Shown piece by piece: positions 15,505 to 26,351 of a stretch of DNA of 64,000 nt. Origin of the DNA: Ruminococcus sp. (lineage in GTDB: Bacteria; Bacillota; Clostridia; Oscillospirales; Ruminococcaceae). The position numbers were made by a program, and so were the translations under genes. The DNA is taken from contig JAFTQW010000002.1 of the NCBI GenBank assembly GCA_017462565.1, forward strand, positions 1 to 64,000, in the 5' to 3' direction. Below the pieces are notes generated by a model. It was not told the origin of the DNA, made no database searches, and was given only the letters and a program-made list of their open reading frames with translations. The number at the start of each line of letters is the position of its first letter. The first letter of the stretch is position 1.

Positions 15505-18468
15505 GTGAACGTAAAAAGAATATGCCGCAGTTTTTCTGCCGGTATCTTATCCTGCGTTATTGCTGCAAGCGGATGCGGAGAGATATTATCGGCTCTGGCT
15601 GCGGATGATGAAAACGATGAGTATGCTGTTTCAAGCGAAACTCTTGCCGCTATGGAGGAAGATTATTACACTATCGAGCCTGTCGACAGCGATATGCTTT
15701 CTTTCAGCGATTATTATGACCTTTATTCCTCCGTCAATCGTCCGGATAAGGTGATCGAAGTCAATGGAACGGATTATACTTCCTTTGACGGAGATATGTA
15801 TGTCGGCTCTTATTCTGCTGACGGAGTTGAAAAAGACGACGTTCTTATATGGTCGGGAAGCGACGGCGAGGTCTTTTATAATATTAATGTAGAAGAATCC
15901 GGACTTTATTGTCTCAATATTGATTACTGCGCTCTCGTTTCAAACAGTTCTTCTGTTGAATTGTCGATGAAAATAGACGGAAAAGCTCCGTATGATACGG
16001 CTTCAAGAATCACTCTTAACAGAGTATGGGTGAACGAGCAGGAGATATATAAGGATTCAAGAGGAAATCAGGTTCGTCCGTCGCAGATTCAGAAAGAAAT
16101 GTGGCAGAATTGCTGGGTCGGAGACGTTGAAGGTCTTTTCAGTCAGCCGCTTTTCTTCTATCTCGAAGAGGGCGAGCATGAGGTTTCGTTCTCTTCTGAA
16201 AGAGCGCAGATAGCTGTCGAAAGCTTCCGCTTTGCCAATCCGGAGGAGCTTCCCTCTTATTCCGATTATGTGTCATCGGTAAAGGCTTCGGTAACAAAGG
16301 AGACAACTCCTTCGGGAATGTTCAGAATAGAAGGCGAGAATGCCGTTTATAAATCGGATTCAACGCTTTATCCTACATATGATAATACGAATTATCTTGT
16401 TTCGCCGTCTGATCCGAGAAAGGTCGTTTACAATACTCTCGGAAGCGAGAACTGGAAAAAGGCTTTGCAGTCGGTAACGTGGATCATTCCTAAAGAGAAG
16501 ATCGGCAACGACGGCTGGTATAAGATAGGAATCAAGTCCCGACAGGATCAGATGCGTGGATTTTACTCAAACAGACGTATCTATATCGACGATAAGGTAG
16601 TCTGCGAGGAAATGGATCAGGTCAAATTCTATTATGATAACGACTGGGACGTTGTAAGCCCTAAGGCGGACGGAGACAATATCTACGTTTATCTTGACGC
16701 AAGCGTCGATCATACTATAACTCTTGAAGCTATCCCCGGAGAAATAGGCGATTCTCTCAGAAAGCTGGATGATGTTGTAGCCGATCTTAATACATATTAC
16801 CGTAAGGTTCTTATGATAACAGGCCCTTCGCCGGATAAATATACCGATTACTACGTTCATGAAAAGATTCCGGAGCTTGTCGGCGAATTTTCAAGAATTT
16901 CAGGCGAGCTTAAACAGATTCAGAACGATATTGAGAAGCTTTCAGGTTCAGCCGGTTCAGAAGCCGCAGCGCTTGAAACAATGACGGTAATTCTCGATAA
17001 ATGTGTGGAAAAGCCGCTTAAAATACCGTCATATCTTTCTCAGATCAAGGATAACATCACATCCGTTTCTTCGTGGATGAGAGATTATCGTGACCAGCCG
17101 CTTGAAATCGACTATATTGAATTCGCTTCCGCTGACAGGGAATTTACAAGCTGTAAGAAAAAAATCCTTAAATCGGCGAAATTCAGTTTCAGCGCATTTA
17201 TCGGCTCGTTCTTCGAGGATTATACGACTCTTTCAGATGTTACCGGCGAGGACGCTATCGAGGTCTGGGTGTCCCTTGGACGTGATCAGGCTCAGGTAGT
17301 AAAGGAAATGGCGGAAAATCAGTTTATGCAGGAATATAATATTCCGATTTCCGTCAACCTCGTTATCGGAGGCGTTGTTGAGGCTACTCTTGCCGGAAAA
17401 GGCCCTGATGTCGCACTGTTCCTCGGCGGAGAATTTCCTGTAAACCTTGCCGCACGTGATCTGCTTGTAGATATGTCTCAGTTCAGCGACTATAAAGAGG
17501 TAACCGGACGTTTTCAGGAAAACGCAATGACTCCTTACACCTATAACGGCGGAACTTACGGTTTGCCTGTAAGCCAGACCTTCCCTATGATGTTTTACCG
17601 CACCGACGTTCTGACCGAACTGAATTATAATGAACCTCCGGAAACGTGGGACGATCTTATAGATATGCTCCCTGCGCTCCAGCGGAATTATATGTCTGTC
17701 GGACTTATTCTTCCGCCGACCAATATCTCGCCTGCAACAGAAGCCGGACACACCTTTGCAATGCTTTTGCTTCAGAAAGGAAAGAATTATTACAACGAAG
17801 CTCAGACAGCCTCGACGTTTGATTCGATCGAAGCGGTTCAGGCTTTCGAGCAGTGGACGGATTTCTATACCGAGTACAGCTTCGTTCAGACCTATGACGC
17901 TTTCAGCCGTTTCAGAACCGGCGAATATCCTATAGTTATTGCAAATTATACTTTCTATAATCAGCTTTCCGTGGCTTCTCCGGAAATAAAGGGACTCTGG
18001 AACTTCTGTCAGGTTCCCGGAACTCTTCAGGAGGACGGAACTGTTTCCCATGCCGCAAATTCAACAGGTTCGGGAGCAGTCATCTTCAAAAAGGTGAAGA
18101 ATAAAGAGAACGCATGGAAATTTGTAAAATGGTTCACGGAAACCGAAACTCAGGTTCAGTACGGTACGCAGATAGAAGGACTTCTCGGCACGATGGGAAG
18201 ATTCGATACCGCTAACCTTGAGGCTCTTGAACAGCTTTCATGGTCTAACGACGAGCTGGCAAGACTTCGTGACCAGCAGGAGGAGCTTGTGGAAATTCCT
18301 GTAATTCCCGCTTCTTATGCGGTTACAAGAAATATTATGAACGCTTTCAGAGAAACCGTAAACGAAAACCAGAATCCAAGAGATACCCTTGTCTGGTATA
18401 ATCGTGACATAAACGACGAGATCACGAGAAAACGTGAAAATCTCGGACTAAGCACAGATGAAGAATAA
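15505..18468 (+). CDS. large extracellular solute-binding protein with N-terminal accessory domains
   Basis: This 987-residue secreted protein is about twice the usual length. The signal peptide ends near ALAADD (a lipobox-like ASGC lies just before). Residues about 70-250 and 270-430 look like two beta-sandwich, carbohydrate-binding-like domains (FRIEGENAVY opens the second). A helical linker follows (about 440-560), and residues about 580-930 form a family 1 sugar-binding protein (IEVWVSLGRDQ; GPDVALFLGGE; GGTYGLPVSQTFPMMFYRTD; WDDLIDMLP). It would deliver glycans to the adjacent permeases. GTG 15505 follows AAAGGTGG. It opens an eight-gene operon that has no second binding protein. Confidence 0.85.
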   Translation: MNVKRICRSFSAGILSCVIAASGCGEILSALAADDENDEYAVSSETLAAMEEDYYTIEPVDSDMLSFSDYYDLYSSVNRPDKVIEVNGTDYTSFDGDMYVGSYSADGVEKDDVLIWSGSDGEVFYNINVEESGLYCLNIDYCALVSNSSSVELSMKIDGKAPYDTASRITLNRVWVNEQEIYKDSRGNQVRPSQIQKEMWQNCWVGDVEGLFSQPLFFYLEEGEHEVSFSSERAQIAVESFRFANPEELPSYSDYVSSVKASVTKETTPSGMFRIEGENAVYKSDSTLYPTYDNTNYLVSPSDPRKVVYNTLGSENWKKALQSVTWIIPKEKIGNDGWYKIGIKSRQDQMRGFYSNRRIYIDDKVVCEEMDQVKFYYDNDWDVVSPKADGDNIYVYLDASVDHTITLEAIPGEIGDSLRKLDDVVADLNTYYRKVLMITGPSPDKYTDYYVHEKIPELVGEFSRISGELKQIQNDIEKLSGSAGSEAAALETMTVILDKCVEKPLKIPSYLSQIKDNITSVSSWMRDYRDQPLEIDYIEFASADREFTSCKKKILKSAKFSFSAFIGSFFEDYTTLSDVTGEDAIEVWVSLGRDQAQVVKEMAENQFMQEYNIPISVNLVIGGVVEATLAGKGPDVALFLGGEFPVNLAARDLLVDMSQFSDYKEVTGRFQENAMTPYTYNGGTYGLPVSQTFPMMFYRTDVLTELNYNEPPETWDDLIDMLPALQRNYMSVGLILPPTNISPATEAGHTFAMLLLQKGKNYYNEAQTASTFDSIEAVQAFEQWTDFYTEYSFVQTYDAFSRFRTGEYPIVIANYTFYNQLSVASPEIKGLWNFCQVPGTLQEDGTVSHAANSTGSGAVIFKKVKNKENAWKFVKWFTETETQVQYGTQIEGLLGTMGRFDTANLEALEQLSWSNDELARLRDQQEELVEIPVIPASYAVTRNIMNAFRETVNENQNPRDTLVWYNRDINDEITRKRENLGLSTDEE

Positions 18469-18487
18469 ACGGAAGGAGGACAAAGCT

Positions 18488-19429
18488 TTGGCTCAGACAG
18501 ACGCTGAAAATATCGGCAAAAAAAGTAAAAAAGAAGAACGCCGCATGATATGGAGTTCTATGAAGCGAAATAAAGCCTGTTATGCAATGCTTGCGCCGTT
18601 TATGATATTCTTTATCGTTTTTACGGTTATTCCCGTTGTTATGTCGCTTCCTATCGGATTTACCGATTTCAATATGGCTCAGTCGCCTAAATATATCGGT
18701 CTTTCTAATTATACTACGCTTTTCCTTTCGGATAAGATATTCATTAAATCTATAAGAGTTACTATAGTTTTCGCTTTGTTCACAGGTCCGGTAAGCTATA
18801 TTCTCTGCTTTTTGCTTGCATGGCTCATCAACGAGCTTCATCCGAAGCTGAAAACTGTTTTTACCCTTATCTTCTACGCTCCGTCAATGGCTAACATTTA
18901 TACGGTCTGGCAGCTTATCTTCAGCGGAGATATGAACGGATACATCAACTCGTTCCTTATCAATCTCGGACTTATCAACGCCCCGATACAGTGGCTTACC
19001 GACGCAAAATATGTTCTCGGAGCAACTATCGTGGTTCAGCTCTGGATATCCCTCGGAGCAGGCTTCCTCGCTCTGCGTGCAGGATTTCAGAATATCGACC
19101 GCTCAATGTATGAAGCAGGAGCTATCGAGGGTATCAGAACAAGGTGGCAGGAGCTTATATATATCGTTATCCCATCTATGGGACCGCAGCTTATGTTCGC
19201 TGCCGTTATGCAGATAGTAAGCTCGTTTACCGCCGGAACTGTTGCGCAGAATCTTGTCGGATTCCCAAGCACAGATTACAAGGCGCATACTATCATGACT
19301 CACGCTTACGATTACGGATGGGTGCGGTACGAAATGGGTTACGCTTCGGCAATATGTATGGTATTGTTCGTGGCGATGTATGTCTGCAACAAGCTTATCA
19401 GCAAGGTGCTGAGCAAGTATATGGATTAA
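18488..19429 (+). CDS. sugar ABC transporter permease 1
   Basis: An MalF/UgpA-type inner-membrane permease with six spans. The coupling loop that contacts the ATPase is EAGAIEGIRTRWQELIYIVI followed by P. The likely start is TTG at 18488, eight bases after GGAAGGAGG; an ATG at 18458 lies upstream inside the preceding gene and before that RBS. It pairs with the next gene to form a heterodimeric channel. Confidence 0.9.
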   Translation: MAQTDAENIGKKSKKEERRMIWSSMKRNKACYAMLAPFMIFFIVFTVIPVVMSLPIGFTDFNMAQSPKYIGLSNYTTLFLSDKIFIKSIRVTIVFALFTGPVSYILCFLLAWLINELHPKLKTVFTLIFYAPSMANIYTVWQLIFSGDMNGYINSFLINLGLINAPIQWLTDAKYVLGATIVVQLWISLGAGFLALRAGFQNIDRSMYEAGAIEGIRTRWQELIYIVIPSMGPQLMFAAVMQIVSSFTAGTVAQNLVGFPSTDYKAHTIMTHAYDYGWVRYEMGYASAICMVLFVAMYVCNKLISKVLSKYMD

Positions 19430-19441
19430 GGAGGAAGTTTG

Positions 19442-20320
19442 ATGGCTCAGGTCAATACTGCGAAGCTTAAAGCTTCAAATAAACAAGCCGGAAGAAAAGT
19501 CGGCGGAACTATCGCTATCTTTGTGTTCCTCACCATACTCGGACTTTTTATGGTGCTTCCTATTTATCTTACCGTTGTAATGTCGATAAAGCCTGTTGAG
19601 GAGCTGTTTATTTTTCCTCCGAAGCTTTATGCGATGAGACCTACTCTTGATAATTTCAGCGAGATGTTCGCCGATCTCAATCAGAACAGAGTTCCGTTTT
19701 CAAGATATGTTTTCAACAGTATTTTTGTAACGGTAACTGTTACGGTAGCACAGTGCATCTTCGCTTCAATGGCGGCTTTCGTTCTTGCCAAATGCCGCTT
19801 TCCGGGAAGCAAAATAATCAACAGCATTATCGTTGTCGCTCTTCTTTATCAGAGCAATGTTATCTATATCATGCAGTACATGGTTATGGCAAAGCTTAAA
19901 ATGATAGATACATATCTGGCGCTTATTTTTCCCTCGATCGCTTCGCCTATGGGACTTTTCCTTATGAGACAGTCTATAAGTCAGGTTCCCGACGCTATGA
20001 TAGAGGCGGCTAAGGTTGACGGCGCAGGCTTGTTCCGTATCTGCTGGCAGATAGTTATGCCGAATCAGAAGCCGGCGCTTATGACTCTTATCATTTTTGC
20101 CTTTCAGGCGGCATGGAATATTCAGGCAGGAACCGTTGTATTCCGTGAACAGTATAAAACGCTTCCTACTGTTGTTACGCAGGCGGCTGCCGCAGGTCTT
20201 GCCAAAGCCGGAGTCGCTATGGCGGCGGCAGTATTCATGCTTGTTCCGCCTATCATCGTATTCATGATAGCTCAGAAGAACGTTATTGAAACAATGGCTC
20301 ATTCGGGCATTAAAGATTAA
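19442..20320 (+). CDS. carbohydrate ABC transporter permease 2
   Basis: A 292-residue MalG/UgpE-type permease with six hydrophobic segments. The coupling motif is EAAKVDGAGLFRICWQIVMP. The ATG at 19442 lies seven bases after AAGGAGG, 12 bp downstream of permease 1. Partner of permease 1 in the same transporter. Confidence 0.9.
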   Translation: MAQVNTAKLKASNKQAGRKVGGTIAIFVFLTILGLFMVLPIYLTVVMSIKPVEELFIFPPKLYAMRPTLDNFSEMFADLNQNRVPFSRYVFNSIFVTVTVTVAQCIFASMAAFVLAKCRFPGSKIINSIIVVALLYQSNVIYIMQYMVMAKLKMIDTYLALIFPSIASPMGLFLMRQSISQVPDAMIEAAKVDGAGLFRICWQIVMPNQKPALMTLIIFAFQAAWNIQAGTVVFREQYKTLPTVVTQAAAAGLAKAGVAMAAAVFMLVPPIIVFMIAQKNVIETMAHSGIKD

Positions 20321-20343
20321 GAAGTACGGAAAGGGTGAAATAA

Positions 20344-21879
20344 GTGAAAAAAGGAAATAAAAAGCTTTTGCCGCTGGTTTTATCGGGTGTGCTTCTTGCA
20401 GGAGCTTCGGCTTCGCTTACAGCTTTTGCCGATGAACCCTATGACGTCTACAACTACGACCGCTGGGGCGAGGCTATTCCGTCGCAGGCTGGATATATCG
20501 CAGACAGAAGCGTTTCCGGAAACGATCTTGGAATAGGCTCGATGGACAGTCCGAGCGATATCTTCCGTGACCATAACGATATTTTTTATATTGTCGATAC
20601 CGGAAATAACCGAATTATTACCGTTAATTCCGAAATGAATAAGGTTCTCAGGATCTACGATAAGTTCACCATGCCCGACGGCTCGGAAACAACTCTTAAA
20701 AATCCTATGGGAATCTACGTTTCGGCTGAAAACGACTATATGTATATCGCCGACAACGAAAATTCAAGAGTTCTTGTCTGCAATTATGACGCAGAGGTCA
20801 TTCAGGAAATCAAAAAGCCGACCTCTGACGTTTACGACCAGAAAAGAACTTTTCTTCCCCAGCGTGTCGTTGCGGATAAGGCGGGCAACGTTTACATTGT
20901 TCTGAATAATATCACGACCGGAGCGGCAATGTTTTCTCCGGACGGAGAATTCATGGGCTTTTACGGCGCAAACCGTGTTGAAGCTACGGCGGAAATAGTC
21001 GGAAACTATGTTAAAAACCTGTTTGCTTCAGAGGAAAAGAAAGCTCATAAGGCGAGAAACGTTCCTACAGGCATCACAAGCTTTGATATTTACGGAGATT
21101 TCATTTTTACCTGCACTTCCTCGTCCACACAGACAACAGATACCGTTAAAAAGCTTAATGCTGCCGGAAATAATAATTTTGCGAATCTTGAGCTTTCTTT
21201 CGGCGATATTACTCCGATGTACGATACATCCCAGAATAAGCTCCTTTCTTCGGCTATCGTTGATATTGATATCGCCGATGATAAAAATATAAATTGTCTC
21301 GATCGTACGACAGGACGTATTTTCCAGTATGACGAGGACTGCAATCTGATGTTTATCGTCGGAACAAAGGCGAATCAGCTCGGCGGTTTCGATACGGTCT
21401 CAGCTCTTGAATCAATGGGCGGCAATCTTTATGTTGTTGATTCCGCAAAAGCTACTGTAACGATCTTTACCGAAACGTCGTTCGGCGAGATAGTTCACGA
21501 AGCGGCTTCGCTTTATAATGCAGGATATTACGAAGAAGCTCTTGAACCGTGGTATGAGGTTCTTAAAAGAGACGGAAACTACAGAAGAGCGTATATCGGA
21601 GTTGCGTCTGCGCTTCTGCGAAAGGGAGATTATAAGGGCGCTATGAAATATGCAAAGCTTGCCGACGCTCCGGGAATTTATAACAAGGCTTTCGAGGGAT
21701 ACCGCATGGAATTTCTTAAAGCTAATTTCGGAAAAATTGCTGCGGTTCTGGTAATTCTTGCTGCGGTGATGATATTCCTGAGCAAAAAGAAGAAGAAAAA
21801 ACGTCTTGCCGAAGCGGCGGCTCTTGCAGCTAAGCTTGCCGAGGAAGAACGTGAACGCAAGAAAAAGGAGGAGGGATAA
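20344..21879 (+). CDS. secreted NHL-repeat/TPR protein with C-terminal membrane anchor
   Basis: Residues 1-29 are a signal peptide ending TAFADE. NHL beta-propeller-like repeats follow ([51 protein letters not shown]) over about 60-375, then a TPR-like pair ([39 protein letters not shown]). One membrane span (about 462-480) and a Lys/Glu-rich cytoplasmic tail close the protein. It would display a propeller outside the cell, plausibly to bind glycan or protein partners of the transporter. GTG start at 20344. Confidence 0.75.
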   Translation: MKKGNKKLLPLVLSGVLLAGASASLTAFADEPYDVYNYDRWGEAIPSQAGYIADRSVSGNDLGIGSMDSPSDIFRDHNDIFYIVDTGNNRIITVNSEMNKVLRIYDKFTMPDGSETTLKNPMGIYVSAENDYMYIADNENSRVLVCNYDAEVIQEIKKPTSDVYDQKRTFLPQRVVADKAGNVYIVLNNITTGAAMFSPDGEFMGFYGANRVEATAEIVGNYVKNLFASEEKKAHKARNVPTGITSFDIYGDFIFTCTSSSTQTTDTVKKLNAAGNNNFANLELSFGDITPMYDTSQNKLLSSAIVDIDIADDKNINCLDRTTGRIFQYDEDCNLMFIVGTKANQLGGFDTVSALESMGGNLYVVDSAKATVTIFTETSFGEIVHEAASLYNAGYYEEALEPWYEVLKRDGNYRRAYIGVASALLRKGDYKGAMKYAKLADAPGIYNKAFEGYRMEFLKANFGKIAAVLVILAAVMIFLSKKKKKKRLAEAAALAAKLAEEERERKKKEEG

Positions 21880-21884
21880 GCTTT

Positions 21885-22514
21885 ATGATGGATCTTACTC
21901 AGAGAGAATGGGTAAAACACGCAGTTACTCATCCTTTTGAAGGTTTTGAGGATATGCGCTGGAAGAAATCCGGTTCGCTTAAAATTGCTTTTCTCATAGT
22001 GCTTCTGTTCTTTTTTGCGAGAATTGCTTATTCAAGACTTTACGGATTCCAGTTCTACGTCGATTACGACAAAACATTTAATATTATCCCTTATATCATT
22101 CAGAGTATAGTTCTGTTTGCGGCCTGGGTAGTCGGAAACTGGGCGGTCTGCACTCTTTTAAGCGGAGAGGGAACGGCAAAAAATATCTGTATCTACAGCG
22201 CCTATGCTCTTATTCCGTATGTTGCGCAGATCTATATAAACGTTATTCTTTCTCATGTTCTGATAAGGGATGAGTATATCTTTATGCAGGCGATTGAAAT
22301 AATAGGAACGGGATGGACTGTTATTCTGCTGTTTTCGGCGATCAAATCGGTTCATCAGTATTCTTTCGGAAAAACCGTTTTTGCGATAATTTTAACTATT
22401 GCGGCGATGCTTATTATGCTGTTTTTGCTCGTATTGTTCATGTCGCTTATCCAGCAGGTATGGATATTCGTTTCAACGGTTTATACTGAAATTTCTTACA
22501 GACTCAGAGTCTGA
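21885..22514 (+). CDS. Yip1-domain-like membrane protein
   Basis: A 209-residue protein with an amphipathic N terminus ([18 protein letters not shown]) and five membrane spans, the layout of bacterial Yip1-domain (YIP1 family) proteins. Function unknown. It starts five bases after the stop of the NHL/TPR gene, and the next gene follows at its stop codon, so it belongs to the uptake operon. A role in assembling or scaffolding the transporter is inference. Confidence 0.72.
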   Translation: MMDLTQREWVKHAVTHPFEGFEDMRWKKSGSLKIAFLIVLLFFFARIAYSRLYGFQFYVDYDKTFNIIPYIIQSIVLFAAWVVGNWAVCTLLSGEGTAKNICIYSAYALIPYVAQIYINVILSHVLIRDEYIFMQAIEIIGTGWTVILLFSAIKSVHQYSFGKTVFAIILTIAAMLIMLFLLVLFMSLIQQVWIFVSTVYTEISYRLRV

Positions 22515-22531
22515 TGAACGGCGGTGATGTT

Positions 22532-25384
22532 ATGAGTAATAAAATTAAACGATTTTTACTTTGTTTTCTTGCCGTTTCGGCTATGAGCATGGGCGGAAAT
22601 ATTTTTGCCGTTGACGGAAACGACGATAAAGGCGTTTCCTCTGTTGATGAAGAATCTGAAGAGGAAGCCGGCGAGAGTGGTTCGGAAACAAGAGCCAAGA
22701 GAAGCGAGGCTGTTGAAAAAACTGATTTCGACGCAGAAACGGCAAAAAAATTCTTCATCAATGCCGGAAATGCTGACGGACTGGACGTCTATATAAAAAG
22801 TAAGGATTACGAAGATGAGATATGGGCTTCTCACGGCGGAAAGCCTGACAAAAAGGCTGAACTTACCGAAGCTCAGGAAAAGGAAAAGGAAGCGGCGGAG
22901 GATGAGATTTCCGCAGTTAAGAAGCTCGGAGACGCAGTCGCTTTCTATTCGGAAACAGGCGAACCGGCAGCGGAATTCAAAGAGCTTGCCGATAAAGACG
23001 GAATACGATCTTTCATCAGCAGTGAGGGCAGATTTATTATTGAGGCTCAGAGCGATACCAATAAGATAATCAAGGTAAAAAATATAGTTTCAACTCTTGA
23101 CAGCGAAAACGTTTTCCTTTCGGATGACGGAAAAACGCTGGAGCTTATGTCCGATGACAATAAAAAAGTCGATACCGTTTTCAAGTATGCTTCCACAGCG
23201 GACGGAATGATGACTTACAAATCCGAAAGCGACGATAAATTTGCTTGGGTTTCGCAGGAGGCAGACCATTTTTACGGTATTTACAGATACGGTGCAGAGA
23301 ATGATAATTTCAGAATGATCGTTGACGATGCACACGCTATTTTTGGTCTTGAAAATAAGAAAACAGGTTATATCTGGTGGTCTTCACCGTTTGACGCTAC
23401 TCAGGATACGTATGCTACACCGCTTCTTGTTGATGGACTCCGTTCGTCAAATATGATGAATTACGGTATTATCGAAAGCCGCAATACCAGCAATACCCTT
23501 TATTCAAATACAAGCGACTGCGTTGTCACGGTAAGCGATATTGCAAACGGAATCAGAGTTGTTTATGATTATAAGAAAGCCGGATTCAAATTTCCGGTCG
23601 AATATACTCTTGAAAGCGATCATCTGAAAGCAAGTCTGAAGGTGGGTGAAATAGAGGAGACAAATTCCGCTAATGCCGCTTTGGAAATGACCGTTCTTGC
23701 CAATTTCGGAGCTGCGTCCGATAAAGAGGACGGTTACTTTATAATCCCTGACGGAAGCGGAGCGCTCGTTCGGTTCAACAACGATAAGGTTATGGGCTCA
23801 AATGCTTATATGCAGAAAGTTTACGGTTCGGACATAACGGCGGTTCCAACAACTAAGGGAGCGGTCACGGAACAGATATATCTTCCGGTTTACGGTATTG
23901 TAAAGGAAGATAACGCAATGCTTGTTGTAGCCTCAAAGGGAGATTCAAATGCTTCTGTTTCGGTCAAAGTGTCGAAACAATCGAACACAAGCTATAATAT
24001 GTGCAATTTTACCTTTACTCTCAGAAATACCGATACATACTTTATGTCGGGCGGAAACCAGAAGCTTACTATGTTTGAAAGCGGAAAGATAAAATCCGAC
24101 GATATTGAGCTTCTTTATTATCCGATTGCAAAAGAGGGCGTGGACTATGTCGATGTGGCTGAATGCTACAGAAATTACCTTGTCAATGAAGCCGGAGTTA
24201 CAAAGAAAGCCGAAGCCGGATATGCTCCGATGTACGTTGATCTTTACGGCGGCGTTCAGAAGAAGAAGCCGATTCTTGGCATTCCTGTAACGCTTAAAAC
24301 CGCTGTTACCGATTATGAACAGGCTAAAGAGATACTTACCGGACTTAACGGCAGCGGAGTTGACAAGATGGTCGTTTCCTATAATAACTGGACTAACGAC
24401 GGTATAAAAAATAAGATCGATACCGACGCTAAGCCTTCCGGAACTCTTGGAGGCAAAAAAGATTTTAACAGTCTTGTGGACTATATGAACGGCAATGACA
24501 TTGAATTTTATCCCGTATCCGATAACAGGAATTTTTATTCCGGAAACGGATATTACTCATTTACAAGCACGGCTGTAAGAGTTTCGGGAAATTATTCAAG
24601 AATAGTCAGCTACGACCGTGCATACGGCATTCCGGACGGATTCAAGAAGAATATGTCTCTTCTTTCGCCAAGTTATTTCGGCGAGATAATGGGGGATATT
24701 TCGGAAAATTATCCGAAATCCGGTCTTGAGGGAGTATCGGTCGCCGATCTGACGACCGCTCTCTACGGCGATTACGGCAAAAAAGCTATGTCTCGCTGCG
24801 ATACGATGAAACAGCTCGTTGAAAGCTATAAGAAGCTTGATTCTTCCCTTGAAAACGGTATGCTTGCCGACAGCGCAAACGCTTATGCCCTGCCGTATGT
24901 GAGCCATATCACGAACGTTCCGCTTTCTTCAAGCAGATTCGATATGTTCGACGAGGATATACCGTTCTATCAGCTTGTAATGCATGGAATTATTCCATAT
25001 TCTACAACCGCCGTTAACGGCAGCGCTGATTCGGAAACGCTTCTGCTTATGGCGGCTGCGACCGGAAGCAATCTCAGCTATGATATGCTTTATGAGGAAA
25101 CGAGTTTGCTTAAAGATACGGAATTTGATATTTATTACTACGCAAACTATCAGAACTGGATAGAAACCGCTGCGGCTGAATACAGGCTTATCGAACCTAT
25201 TCTCAGCAGTGTGAGCGACGCTGTCATTACAGGTTACGTAACTGAAAACGACGGTAATAATATCACAACAACTTATTCAAACGGAAACGTTATAAGCGTT
25301 GACTTTGAAGAAAAATCAATAGATTTTAACGGCTCGCGTTATTATCTTTCAGATCTTGAAGAGGAAGGAGGTATCAGATTCTGA
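22532..25384 (+). CDS. secreted protein, probable DUF5696 family
   Basis: This 950-residue protein has a signal peptide (cleavage after GNIFA), an acidic low-complexity linker (EESEEEAGESGSE), and a large globular part. Segments such as GLENKKTGYIWWSSPFDAT, FIIPDGSGALVRFNN and LPVYGIVKEDNAMLVVASKG resemble DUF5696 proteins found beside sugar transporters in Paenibacillus and Clostridia; the second half resembles a TIM-barrel glycoside-hydrolase-like fold. I name the family from memory. It may bind or cleave the transported glycan. ATG 22532 follows GGCGGTGATG; ATG 22514 overlaps the upstream stop. Confidence 0.72.
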   Translation: MSNKIKRFLLCFLAVSAMSMGGNIFAVDGNDDKGVSSVDEESEEEAGESGSETRAKRSEAVEKTDFDAETAKKFFINAGNADGLDVYIKSKDYEDEIWASHGGKPDKKAELTEAQEKEKEAAEDEISAVKKLGDAVAFYSETGEPAAEFKELADKDGIRSFISSEGRFIIEAQSDTNKIIKVKNIVSTLDSENVFLSDDGKTLELMSDDNKKVDTVFKYASTADGMMTYKSESDDKFAWVSQEADHFYGIYRYGAENDNFRMIVDDAHAIFGLENKKTGYIWWSSPFDATQDTYATPLLVDGLRSSNMMNYGIIESRNTSNTLYSNTSDCVVTVSDIANGIRVVYDYKKAGFKFPVEYTLESDHLKASLKVGEIEETNSANAALEMTVLANFGAASDKEDGYFIIPDGSGALVRFNNDKVMGSNAYMQKVYGSDITAVPTTKGAVTEQIYLPVYGIVKEDNAMLVVASKGDSNASVSVKVSKQSNTSYNMCNFTFTLRNTDTYFMSGGNQKLTMFESGKIKSDDIELLYYPIAKEGVDYVDVAECYRNYLVNEAGVTKKAEAGYAPMYVDLYGGVQKKKPILGIPVTLKTAVTDYEQAKEILTGLNGSGVDKMVVSYNNWTNDGIKNKIDTDAKPSGTLGGKKDFNSLVDYMNGNDIEFYPVSDNRNFYSGNGYYSFTSTAVRVSGNYSRIVSYDRAYGIPDGFKKNMSLLSPSYFGEIMGDISENYPKSGLEGVSVADLTTALYGDYGKKAMSRCDTMKQLVESYKKLDSSLENGMLADSANAYALPYVSHITNVPLSSSRFDMFDEDIPFYQLVMHGIIPYSTTAVNGSADSETLLLMAAATGSNLSYDMLYEETSLLKDTEFDIYYYANYQNWIETAAAEYRLIEPILSSVSDAVITGYVTENDGNNITTTYSNGNVISVDFEEKSIDFNGSRYYLSDLEEEGGIRF

Positions 25385-26337
25385 TGAATGAACAGAATGC
25401 TGTTTCAGCTAAAACAGAAGTAAAAGACAAAAAGAAAAAGGTTCGCAGGATGCCTTATGAAAGAAGAAAGGCGCTTTACGGATACGGTTTTATCTCGCTC
25501 TGGCTTGTCGGAACGCTGATGTTTTTTCTTATTCCTCTGGGAAAATCGCTCTGGTATTCATTCAATAAAGTAACGATCGAAACGGGAGGAATAGTGACCG
25601 AATGGAAAGGTCTTGGAATGTATTCGTATGCCCTGAATGAAGACCGTGATTTTACCGATAACCTTAGCAGTATGCTTATTGAAACTCTTTGGAAAACGCC
25701 TCTTATCCTGATTTTTTCACTGTTTATCGCTGTTATACTTAATCAGAAATTCAAGGGAAGAACTCTTTCAAGAGCAATTTTCTTCCTTCCTGTAATTATC
25801 GTTACAGGACCTGTTTTCAAAATAATCAACGGCGATATGGAATCTACAGGCAATACCGGAGCAGAGCAGTTTTCTACGATGTTTTCCACAGATCTCGTCG
25901 GAGAGCTTATGCAGTTTCTGGGAATATATGGACTAAGCGATAAAATGAATACCATAATTTCAGCCGTTGCCGATAATATTTTCGGAATAGTCTGGAGCTC
26001 GGGAATACAGATACTCCTGTTCCTTGCCGCTCTTCAGAATATTCCGCCGTCGGCAAAGGAAGCCGCTCAGATGGAGGGCGCAACGGCGTGGGAATATTTC
26101 TGGAAGATAACTTTCCCATATGTGAGTCCTTTTATTCTTGCGAATCTTATTTTTACAGTTATCGATTCGTTTACAAGTCCGATGAATACCGTTATGAAGC
26201 GTATTCTTGAGACAAAGAGCGAATGGAAATACGGTGAGGCTTCGGCCATGGCGTGGATATATTTCCTTATCGTTCTTGCAGCCATCGGCATAATTTCCGC
26301 AATAGTAAATAAATTTATTTACTATGAGGTCGATTAA
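25384..26337 (+). CDS. sugar ABC transporter permease 3
   Basis: A 317-residue MalF-type permease with a lysine-rich cytoplasmic N terminus and six spans. Its coupling loop is KEAAQMEGATAWEYFWKITF followed by P. The ATG overlaps the stop of the preceding gene (ATGA), so the two are translationally coupled. It makes the second permease pair with the next gene. Confidence 0.9.
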   Translation: MNEQNAVSAKTEVKDKKKKVRRMPYERRKALYGYGFISLWLVGTLMFFLIPLGKSLWYSFNKVTIETGGIVTEWKGLGMYSYALNEDRDFTDNLSSMLIETLWKTPLILIFSLFIAVILNQKFKGRTLSRAIFFLPVIIVTGPVFKIINGDMESTGNTGAEQFSTMFSTDLVGELMQFLGIYGLSDKMNTIISAVADNIFGIVWSSGIQILLFLAALQNIPPSAKEAAQMEGATAWEYFWKITFPYVSPFILANLIFTVIDSFTSPMNTVMKRILETKSEWKYGEASAMAWIYFLIVLAAIGIISAIVNKFIYYEVD

Positions 26338-26351
26338 GGAGGTGGAGCAAT

